Position numbers and translations under genes: made by a program | Shown: piece after piece, positions 1 to 4,603 of the stretch | How positions within the stretch are numbered: position 1 is the stretch's first letter | Layout of the letters: the number at the start of each line of letters is the position of its first letter | Source of the DNA: CAZXGD01 sp046350455 | GTDB taxonomy: Bacteria > Planctomycetota > Phycisphaerae > Phycisphaerales > SM1A02 | Assembly: GCA_046350455.1 (NCBI GenBank) | Contig: JAXMAM010000055.1 | Span: 1-6,436, forward strand | Reading direction: 5' to 3' | DNA length: 6,436 nt | Notes under the pieces: model-generated | Database searches by the model: none | What the model was told of the DNA's origin: nothing | The model's input: only the letters and a program-made list of their open reading frames with translations

Positions 1-594
1 GTGTGGACTGGCGCGCTGCTGGCGGTGGTGGGCCTCTTCTTCCTCAGCCTTTTCGACCCCACCGGCGACGGCTTCCACCTGAACACCGGCGACATGTGGG
101 TGCTGGCTTGCGCGTTCGCGTGGGCATTCCACGTGCAGATCCTGGGCTGGGCCGCACCCAGCGCAGACCCGTTCGTCATCAGCGTGGTGCAGTTTGCAGT
201 GACGGGCATCGGTGGCATGGCTGTGTCGCTGGTGCTCTCGCTGGGCTTCTCTGCGGAGACCTGGGGCGCGCGCGAAGCCTTCCACTGGGACAGCCTGACT
301 GCCACGCTGGGGCCGCTGGCCTTTGCCAGCGTGCTGAGCACTGGCCTGGCGTTCACGCTGCAGGTGGTGGCGCAACGCAAGGCACCGCCAGCGCACACCG
401 CCATCCTCTTGAGCCTGGAGAGCGTCTTCAGCGCGCTGGCCGAAGCAGCCTGCCTGTCCTTTGGCGTGCTGGGGCTGGCTAGCATGGGCTCGCCCATGAC
501 AGCCTGGAAGCTGCTGGGCTGCGCCTTGATGTTCTGCGGCGTGCTGGTCAGCCAAGTGCGGCTGGCCTGGTTCCGGACAGGGAGCACCTCATGA
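1..594 (+). CDS. EamA/DMT-superfamily transporter, 3' part only
   Basis: This is the C-terminal part of an inner-membrane permease of the drug/metabolite transporter superfamily (EamA type), which moves small metabolites; the substrate cannot be told from sequence. About six hydrophobic helices are visible, near residues 3-18, 32-50, 58-81, 101-121, 132-160 and 167-187. The last stretch contains the AxxAILLSLESVFSAL segment typical of the second EamA repeat. Full-length members have ten helices and about 290-310 residues, so roughly a third is missing upstream. The GTG at base 1 is therefore most likely an internal valine codon, not the start. The stop TGA overlaps the ATG of the next gene, so the two are probably cotranscribed and translationally coupled. 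Family call is good; function is open. Confidence 0.85.
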   Translation: MWTGALLAVVGLFFLSLFDPTGDGFHLNTGDMWVLACAFAWAFHVQILGWAAPSADPFVISVVQFAVTGIGGMAVSLVLSLGFSAETWGAREAFHWDSLTATLGPLAFASVLSTGLAFTLQVVAQRKAPPAHTAILLSLESVFSALAEAACLSFGVLGLASMGSPMTAWKLLGCALMFCGVLVSQVRLAWFRTGSTS

Positions 595-1064
595 GCAGCA
601 ACGTCCCACCACCGCCGCCACCGCCGGGAAGGCCTGCGCCGGGATCCCCTGCGGTGGGCGCGCCCGCACCCGGAACTCCCGCGCCCGCGGCGCCTCCTGT
701 GCGCCCCGTGCCAGTCGCACCGCCAGAAGAGCAGGGCGACGCCACGGGCGGCGTCATTCCCTACAAGAATCCCCACGCGCTGGCTGCGTACTACACCGCC
801 ATCGGTGCGCTGCTGATTCCAGGCCTGGGCATCGTGGCCCTGATCCTGGGCATCAAGGGGCTCCGCGCCCGCAAGGCCAAGCCCATCATCAAGGGTTCGG
901 TGCACGCGTGGATCGGCATTGTGGTGGGCGCGCTCACCACGCTGGCGTGGGGCACTTGCATTGGCGGGGCCATCGTTGGCTACATGATGTCAGGCTCCAG
1001 CTCGGGCTCCGGCAGAGGCGCGTCAGGGCCCATGCAGCCGGCTCCGTACTCCTCGCCAGACTGA
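591..1064 (+). CDS. Pro-rich DUF4190-like two-helix membrane protein
   Basis: This is a 157-residue protein of unknown function. Residues 1-47 are a Pro/Ala/Gly-rich, probably disordered tail that includes a run of seven prolines. Two membrane helices follow, near 67-90 and 104-131, joined by a short basic loop (LRARKAKPIIKG). The C-terminus is Ser/Gly-rich. The pattern of helix, basic loop and second helix, with a GIxGLRxxK element followed by VHAWIGIVVG, resembles DUF4190-type small membrane proteins, many of which carry a Pro-rich N-terminus in Gram-negative and planctomycete genomes. The start is supported by AGGGAG at 579-584, 6 nt before the ATG, and by the ATGA overlap with the transporter. 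The shared transcript suggests a membrane role, but nothing more specific can be read. Confidence 0.8.
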   Translation: MSSNVPPPPPPPGRPAPGSPAVGAPAPGTPAPAAPPVRPVPVAPPEEQGDATGGVIPYKNPHALAAYYTAIGALLIPGLGIVALILGIKGLRARKAKPIIKGSVHAWIGIVVGALTTLAWGTCIGGAIVGYMMSGSSSGSGRGASGPMQPAPYSSPD

Positions 1065-1068
1065 CGCC

Positions 1069-1080
1069 GCCCGCGCGGGC
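1069..1080. repeat. 12-bp perfect GC palindrome after a stop codon
   Basis: GCCCGCGCGGGC is a perfect palindrome starting 5 nt after the stop of the DUF4190-like gene. It has no following T-run, so it is not a standard intrinsic terminator. In DNA this GC-rich it may be chance. Confidence 0.3.
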
Positions 1081-1099
1081 CCGCGCCTGCGCTGCCGCG

Positions 1100-1105
1100 T
1101 ATCAT
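1100..1105 (+). promoter_or_regulatory. Possible -10 element (TATCAT)
   Basis: TATCAT matches the -10 consensus TATAAT at five of six positions and ends 11 nt before the ATG at 1117. A transcription start about 7 nt downstream would give a leader of only a few bases. This fits the absence of any Shine-Dalgarno sequence before that gene. No convincing -35 hexamer is present. Weak evidence, but it stands out in otherwise GC-only sequence. Confidence 0.3.
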
Positions 1106-1116
1106 CCGCCCCCGCT

Positions 1117-1389
1117 ATGTCGCTGGAAACCACAGCCTTTGCTCCTGGCACGCGCGTCACCGTCACGCAGCAGCTTCCTGCGGTGCGCCGCGTCTCCACC
1201 ACCACCGTGGAAGGCACGGTGGTGCGCTACCGCCAGGCCATGACAGGCAGCTGGTTTGCCCACAGCCTGCATGACAAGCTCTGGCTTGACCGCCTGGAAC
1301 TGCGCAAGGACGACGGCGAACTGGTGGTCCTGAACCTGGACCAGTACACCGTCATCCAGGTGGCAGAGGCGACCCCGCGGCACAGCTAG
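1117..1389 (+). CDS. Small conserved-type protein of unknown function
   Basis: This is a 90-residue soluble protein with no signal peptide or membrane segment. The sequence alternates short beta-prone stretches (TRVTVTQQL, TTTVEGTVVRY, GELVVLNLDQYTVIQV) and contains a central GSWFAHSxxDKLWLDRLELRKDDGE segment. The look is that of a small beta-barrel (SH3-like) domain. From memory, similar proteins with the GSWFAH...KLWLDRL block occur in planctomycetes without assigned function; this could not be checked here. No Shine-Dalgarno motif precedes the ATG, and the next gene is convergent, its stop only 23 nt away. The codon pattern and coherent charged/beta-rich composition support a real gene. 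Confidence 0.75.
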   Translation: MSLETTAFAPGTRVTVTQQLPAVRRVSTTTVEGTVVRYRQAMTGSWFAHSLHDKLWLDRLELRKDDGELVVLNLDQYTVIQVAEATPRHS

Positions 1390-1412
1390 TCCTGCGCTGC
1401 GCGGATGCGCGC

Positions 1413-2648
1413 TCACTCTGCCTTCGTCACCGTCACCTGCGTGCGCTGTGCGCGCCAGGCCTGGCCCATGTCGCGCGCAATGCCTGCATTCACGCGCGCC
1501 AGCGTCAGGGCGTCGAACTCTGCCGCCAGCTCCCGCAGGCTCTGCGGACGGCCCAGCCGGTACACGCTGCTGGCGATGGCCATGGCCCGCGCGCTGCTGC
1601 TTTCGCCGCTCATCACCAGTGCGCTCTTGGCGCCCACCAGCGCGTCGTTGAACTCATCCTGCGTGATGCCTTGGGCAAAGCGCTCCACCTCGCGCAGGAT
1701 GCACTCCAGCGTGGTGGTGGCACGCTCGTGCGTGCTGCCGGCGTAGATGCTCATCAGCCCGCGCTCCTTGCCCAGCGCGCTGCTGGCCCCCACGCTGTAG
1801 CACAGCCCGCGCTTCTCGCGCACTTCGGTGAACAGGCGGCTGCTGGTGGCGCCGCCCAGCACGCGGACCGCCACGCGGTGTTCGTACGCGCTGGGGTGGC
1901 CGTCGGGCGGGGCGGGGTACCCCAGGCACAGGTGGGTCTGCGCTGTGTCCAGGTGGATGACGTGCGTGCCCCCGGCTGCAGGCGCTGCCTCCACCACCGG
2001 GGCAGCGGCGCCGCTCCAGCCAGCCAGCAGGCTTTCCAGCAGGTCGCGCGTGCGCTCTGGGTGCACGTCGCCTGCGATGCCAATGATGGTGCCCTGCGGC
2101 TTGGCCCGCGCCTGCCACGCAGCGCGCAGACGCTGGGCAGTCAGGCTTTCCAGCCCAGAACGCGTGCCATAGCCGCTGCGATTGAAGGGCGCTGGCATGG
2201 CGTGCTCGCGCAGCGCCAGACCCACCAGGTGCTGTGGATCGTCGCGCAGCGACTCCAGCGCCTGGATGCAGATGGCGCGGACCGCGTCCAGCGATTCTTC
2301 CTCCAGCCGTGGCTGGCGCACCACCATGGTCAGAAGACGCAGCAGCTCTGGAAGGCGGTCGCCCAGGCACAGGGCGCCCACCGTGGTGTGGTGCACCGCG
2401 GCGGCGGAATTCCGCTGCGCGCCCAGGGCGTCGAAGGCGTCGCTCAGCGGCCGGCTGGCCAGGTCGCCTGCGCCGCGCAGGATGAGCTCGGCCAGCACCG
2501 TGCTCTCTCCCTGCGCTGTCTCTGGGTCGCCGCTGGTGCCCACCGGCAGCAGCCAGGACACCGCGCAGCTGCGGGTGCCAGGCATGTGCTCCACGGCCAG
2601 CGTGGCGCCGCAGGACAACGGAAAGCAGACGGGCTCAGCGTGACTCAT
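1413..2648 (-). CDS. M16-family peptidase homologue lacking the zinc motif
   Basis: This 411-residue protein has the length and two-domain layout of the M16B (pitrilysin/insulinase-like) half-clam subunits. Where catalytic members carry HxxEH, this one reads TVLAE at residues 50-54 (context GESTVLAELILRG), so the zinc ligands are absent. The C-terminal domain keeps the Arg/Tyr pair in the VREKRGLCYSV block (R277 and Y284, spacing 7), which in M16B heterodimers the non-catalytic subunit contributes to the partner's active site. The logical role is thus a non-catalytic subunit that pairs with an HxxEH protein. No such partner lies in this window. The gene starts 9 nt after dapB and is probably cotranscribed with it; its own ribosome-binding site is weak. 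No signal peptide is seen. Confidence 0.88.
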   Translation of the reverse strand: MSHAEPVCFPLSCGATLAVEHMPGTRSCAVSWLLPVGTSGDPETAQGESTVLAELILRGAGDLASRPLSDAFDALGAQRNSAAAVHHTTVGALCLGDRLPELLRLLTMVVRQPRLEEESLDAVRAICIQALESLRDDPQHLVGLALREHAMPAPFNRSGYGTRSGLESLTAQRLRAAWQARAKPQGTIIGIAGDVHPERTRDLLESLLAGWSGAAAPVVEAAPAAGGTHVIHLDTAQTHLCLGYPAPPDGHPSAYEHRVAVRVLGGATSSRLFTEVREKRGLCYSVGASSALGKERGLMSIYAGSTHERATTTLECILREVERFAQGITQDEFNDALVGAKSALVMSGESSSARAMAIASSVYRLGRPQSLRELAAEFDALTLARVNAGIARDMGQAWRAQRTQVTVTKAE

Positions 2649-2657
2649 GCCACAAGC

Positions 2658-3416
2658 CTAGCGGTGCGGGCGCGCGTAGTGCTCGAACCATTCGTCGGTC
2701 GTGTGCACGCCCGGCTTCTGCCGCGCCAGCCACTGCCCGATGCGCAGCGCACCCAGCGCGAACAAGTCCCGGCTGCTTGCAAAATGCCCTATTTCTAGGC
2801 GTTCTCCGGGGCCGTTGAAGGTCACCACGTGGTCGCCCACCACGTCGCCAGCGCGGATGGCGTGGATGCGTTCTGGCGGCAGCGGCGCATCGGTTCCGCG
2901 CTGCACTGCCTCTGCCAGACTGCGCGCGGTGCCACTGGGCGCATCCAGCTTGCGGGTGTGGTGCGTCTCCACGATGTCAATGTCAAATCCTGGAAGCAGG
3001 CGCGCTGCCTCCTGCACCAGGCGGCGCGCCACCGCCACCCCCAGGCTGGTGTTGGGGGCCAGCATCACAGGCAGGCGGTCGCCCGCCCGGACGATGGCAT
3101 CCCGTGTGGCGGCGGAGAGGCCGGTGGTGCCCACCAAGAGCGCAGTCTGCAGCGTCTGGGCCAGCTGAAGGGCGCGCAGGGCGCCTTCGTCGCTGCTGAA
3201 GTCAATCACCAGATCTGCTGCGCCGGGCGAGACTTGCAGCTCATCATCGCGGTCCAGGGCCTGCACGATGTGGCAGTGCGGCTCATTGGGCACGCATGCT
3301 GCGATGCGCTGCCCCATGCGTCCAAGCGCACCATGCAGCACGATGCGCGTGCGCGATGATGCAGCAGATGCTGGGCTGGTGGATGGCGAGAGGTGGGGGT
3401 GGTTGGCGTGTGACAC
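2658..3416 (-). CDS. dapB: 4-hydroxy-tetrahydrodipicolinate reductase
   Basis: DapB reduces 4-hydroxy-tetrahydrodipicolinate with NAD(P)H in the cytoplasmic diaminopimelate/lysine pathway. The 252 residues show the full set of family marks: nucleotide-binding GALGRMG (29-35), LVIDFSS (69-75), GTTG (96-99), APNTSLGV (120-127), and the catalytic signature ETHHTRKLDAPSGTA (150-164) with the His pair 152-153 and Lys156. The C-terminal RAGDVVGDHVVTFNGPGERLEIGH block is also present. The start is GTG; the first 22 residues are Ser/Pro/His-rich and extend beyond the usual N-terminus, but no better start lies between them and the Rossmann fold. The preceding ribosome-binding site is weak. The M16 homologue follows after 9 nt. 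No dapA, asd or lysC is adjacent. Confidence 0.96.
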   Translation of the reverse strand: MSHANHPHLSPSTSPASAASSRTRIVLHGALGRMGQRIAACVPNEPHCHIVQALDRDDELQVSPGAADLVIDFSSDEGALRALQLAQTLQTALLVGTTGLSAATRDAIVRAGDRLPVMLAPNTSLGVAVARRLVQEAARLLPGFDIDIVETHHTRKLDAPSGTARSLAEAVQRGTDAPLPPERIHAIRAGDVVGDHVVTFNGPGERLEIGHFASSRDLFALGALRIGQWLARQKPGVHTTDEWFEHYARPHR

Positions 3417-3583
3417 GGAGCAGAGTTCCCTTCAAGGGGGTGCCAAAAGAATCTTGCAAAAAATCTCGTGAAGGCCCTTCCCAGCCTGTGCCGATAAAGG
3501 TACTACTGATAGTCGAGCAGGGGCCTCGTTACGCGGGCCTCAGTTCTCTCCGACACCCCTTGCGTAACAATGGGAGCCAGACC
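3417..3583. promoter_or_regulatory. Divergent intergenic region with two similar palindromes
   Basis: This 167-bp region must hold the promoters for dapB (leftward) and the Lys-rich peptide gene (rightward). Two 11-bp odd-centre palindromes are visible: CCCTTCAAGGG at 3428-3438 and GAAGGCCCTTC at 3470-3480. Both contain CCCTTC and are 42 bp apart, or about four DNA turns. They could be operator half-sites. A rightward promoter could be TTCCCA (3478-3483), a 17-bp spacer and TACTAC (3501-3506), but both hexamers are poor. The A/T-rich patch around 3446-3464 could serve the leftward promoter. Assignments within the region are tentative. Confidence 0.4.
3528..3568 (+). other. Predicted leader hairpin before the Lys-rich peptide
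   Basis: GTTACGC (3528-3534) is exactly complementary to GCGTAAC (3562-3568), and three further G-C pairs can form inside it with a small TT bulge (GGG 3535-3537 with CCC 3557-3559). The 3' arm ends 3 nt before the Shine-Dalgarno GGGAG at 3572-3576. The stem could influence translation of the peptide. The same stretch also carries a direct repeat GGGCCTC at 3521-3527 and 3535-3541. No known riboswitch class is recognised. Confidence 0.35.
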
Positions 3584-3664
3584 ATGGCCAAGAAGAAGAA
3601 GGCTGCCAAGAAGGCCGCCAAGAAGACCGCGAAGAAGGCATCGAAGAAGAAGTCTCACCGCTAA
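3584..3664 (+). CDS. Tiny Lys/Ala-rich histone H1-tail-like peptide
   Basis: This is a 26-residue peptide with 13 lysines, 7 alanines and one each of His and Arg. Lysine pairs recur every four residues (positions 5-6, 9-10, 13-14, 17-18, 21-22) in KKAA/KKTA/KKAS units. This resembles the C-terminal tails of histone H1 and bacterial H1-like (Hc1/HctB, AlgP-type) proteins, so DNA or RNA binding by charge is a plausible role; that is inference from composition. The start is well supported: GGGAG at 3572-3576 lies 7 nt before the ATG, and a strong terminator follows 20 nt after the stop. A longer upstream reading of the same frame has no such start signal. The gene forms its own short transcription unit, divergent from dapB. 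Confidence 0.72.
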   Translation: MAKKKKAAKKAAKKTAKKASKKKSHR

Positions 3665-3680
3665 GTCTTCTCGCCCGGAC

Positions 3681-3723
3681 AAGACCAGCAAGGCCGGCCA
3701 GTGTGCCGGCCTTGTTGGTTTTT
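3681..3723 (+). terminator. Strong intrinsic terminator
   Basis: A nine-base perfect stem AAGGCCGGC (3690-3698) pairs with GCCGGCCTT (3705-3713) around a six-base loop CAGTGT. Pairing continues outward to 3681/3722 with only two G-T wobbles, giving an 18-bp stem. The run TTTTT at 3719-3723 completes a rho-independent terminator for the Lys-rich peptide gene. It separates that gene from the ferredoxin, which must therefore have its own promoter within 3724-3767 or depend on read-through. On the opposite strand the T-run is poor. Confidence 0.88.
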
Positions 3724-3767
3724 CGACGCTACGATTCCGGCCCCGCGCAGTGGTTTCTGTGCGGCAC

Positions 3768-3772
3768 AAGGA
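3768..3772 (+). promoter_or_regulatory. Ribosome-binding site of the ferredoxin gene
   Basis: AAGGA lies 8 nt before the ATG at 3781. It fixes the start there and rules out an in-frame GTG at 3703, which falls in the loop of the terminator. Confidence 0.75.
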
Positions 3773-3780
3773 CCCTCGGC

Positions 3781-4044
3781 ATGGCGCACATCATCGCGGA
3801 ACCCTGCATCGGTACCAAGGACACGGCTTGCGTGGAAGTCTGCCCTGTGGACTGCATCCACCCTGGCAAGAGCGAGTCAGAGCACGGCCCCGCCACGCAG
3901 CTGTACATCGATCCAGACACCTGCATTGACTGCGGCCTCTGCGTGGACGAGTGCCCCGTGCACGCGATCTACCCGCAGGAAGACCTGCCCGCCGAGTGGC
4001 AGCAGTACATCCAGATCAACGCGGACTTCTACAAGAAGAAATAA
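3781..4044 (+). CDS. Seven-iron ([3Fe-4S]/[4Fe-4S]) ferredoxin, Thermus type
   Basis: This 87-residue soluble electron carrier matches the bacterial 7Fe ferredoxins of Thermus and Azotobacter FdI type. Cysteines 9, 17, 21, 25, 48, 51, 54 and 58 are present. By analogy to FdI, C9, C17 and C58 bind the [3Fe-4S] cluster, C21, C48, C51 and C54 bind the [4Fe-4S] cluster, and C25 is a free cysteine. The first motif reads CIGTKDTACVEVCPVDC; the extra Cys of a CxxC pair is replaced (G11-T12), as in the Thermus protein. About 8 additional residues (SESEHGPA region, 31-38) separate the two cluster motifs compared with the Thermus form. The C-terminal PAEWQQYIQINADF segment also fits. A REP-like repeat starts directly after the stop. 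The redox partner is not evident from neighbours. Confidence 0.94.
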   Translation: MAHIIAEPCIGTKDTACVEVCPVDCIHPGKSESEHGPATQLYIDPDTCIDCGLCVDECPVHAIYPQEDLPAEWQQYIQINADFYKKK

Positions 4045-4048
4045 GTTG

Positions 4049-4075
4049 GTGCCTGGCACGGGTGTCCCTACTTTC
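4049..4075 (+). repeat. REP-like palindromic repeat, copy 1
   Basis: This 27-bp sequence is identical to bases 6161-6187. It begins 4 nt after the ferredoxin stop codon. It contains GTGCC-T-GGCAC (4049-4059), then GGG-TGT-CCC, then ACTTTC. In this copy TGTCCC (4063-4068) also pairs with GGGACA (4076-4081) around a seven-base loop. It lies in the 103-bp gap between the convergent ferredoxin and 133-residue genes, where no other feature is visible. Confidence 0.8.
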
Positions 4076-4147
4076 GGGACAGGTGCGCAGCAGACGCAGC
4101 GGCAGGATGGGGGAGGCGCGCGGTGGGTGTGCTACGGCCGCAGCGCC

Positions 4148-4549
4148 TCACTCTTCGCGCTGTTCTGCAGGCTTGTAGACGCCAGCTGGCGCGTCCGGGC
4201 GTTCGGTCCAGTCTTTGGCGCGCTCGCCCAGGTTCAGCTCGCTGTGCTGGGTCTTGCGATACCCCAGCTTGCGGATGATCTCCAGCACGTCTGTCCAGGT
4301 GGGGAAGGTCTTGTGATTCACCCGCTTGAAGGTGTCAATGGCCACCAGGAACAGGTACTGCTCCCGGTTCATTTCGCCCTCTTCGGCGCTCTTGATGAAG
4401 TCGGTCAGGCGGCGGCCAGGGCCACGGCGGCGCTCCAGATTGCTGGGGTCGACCGTGGCGCCTTCCAGGTTGCGGCGGTCAAGACCAGACCGCCGATCCA
4501 CCACGTCTTCCGCGCGCTTGTCCTCGGATGATGGGCCGGTTGTAGTCAT
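4148..4549 (-). CDS. 133-residue protein with repeated RR motifs, unknown function
   Basis: This is a soluble, highly charged protein without signal peptide or membrane segment. The N-terminal part carries two related basic motifs, DRRSGLDRR (18-26) and LERRRGPGRR (38-47), similar in style to the RRxGxDRR segments often seen near the start of signalling and PilZ-type proteins. The central block, about 57-100 (EGEMNREQYLFLVAIDTF followed by FPTWTDVLEIIRKLGYRKT), looks like a compact helical domain and is the part I would expect to be conserved. The tail is Glu/Pro-rich. GAGGAG (4555-4560, minus strand) lies 5 nt before the ATG and fixes the start. I do not recognise a named family; from memory similar proteins occur in planctomycetes. 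It is divergent from the ThuA fusion gene and convergent with the ferredoxin. Confidence 0.82.
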   Translation of the reverse strand: MTTTGPSSEDKRAEDVVDRRSGLDRRNLEGATVDPSNLERRRGPGRRLTDFIKSAEEGEMNREQYLFLVAIDTFKRVNHKTFPTWTDVLEIIRKLGYRKTQHSELNLGERAKDWTERPDAPAGVYKPAEQREE

Positions 4550-4603
4550 AGGGGCTCCTCAGCGTGCCCGAGTGTAGTGCGGTGGCTGGATAGGATGCGC
4601 GGC
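4550..4603. promoter_or_regulatory. Short divergent promoter region
   Basis: Only 54 bp separate the start of the leftward 133-residue gene from the start of the rightward ThuA gene, so their promoters must overlap. A leftward -10-like TACACT (4571-4576, minus strand) would place a transcript start just before the GAGGAG ribosome-binding site. No convincing -35 element is seen for either direction. AGGA at 4592-4595 serves as the ribosome-binding site for the ATG at 4604. Confidence 0.35.

Noticed and set aside
1142..1152. Extra copies of the repeat core (CCTGGCACG near 1145 and TGGCACGGGT near 4941)
   Set aside because: Both are short partial matches inside coding sequence without the palindrome or the downstream motifs.
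1671..2798. A 375-residue plus-strand open frame opposite the M16 homologue and the end of dapB
   Set aside because: It is Gln/Ala/His/Arg-rich without motifs and crosses two well-supported minus-strand genes.
3296..3583. A longer upstream version of the Lys-rich peptide
   Set aside because: The extension overlaps the dapB N-terminus in antisense and has no ribosome-binding site, whereas the ATG at 3584 has GGGAG 7 nt upstream.
3712..3735. Promoter for the ferredoxin from TTGTTG and TACGAT
   Set aside because: The spacing is only 12 bp, and the first element is part of the terminator stem.
3703..3780. Earlier GTG start for the ferredoxin
   Set aside because: The GTG lies in the loop of the terminator, the extra 26 residues do not match ferredoxins, and AAGGA precedes the ATG at 3781.
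3584..3780. Lysine-codon leader peptide and attenuator for a lysine operon
   Set aside because: The gene after the terminator is a ferredoxin, and dapB lies in the opposite direction. No anti-terminator pairing was seen.
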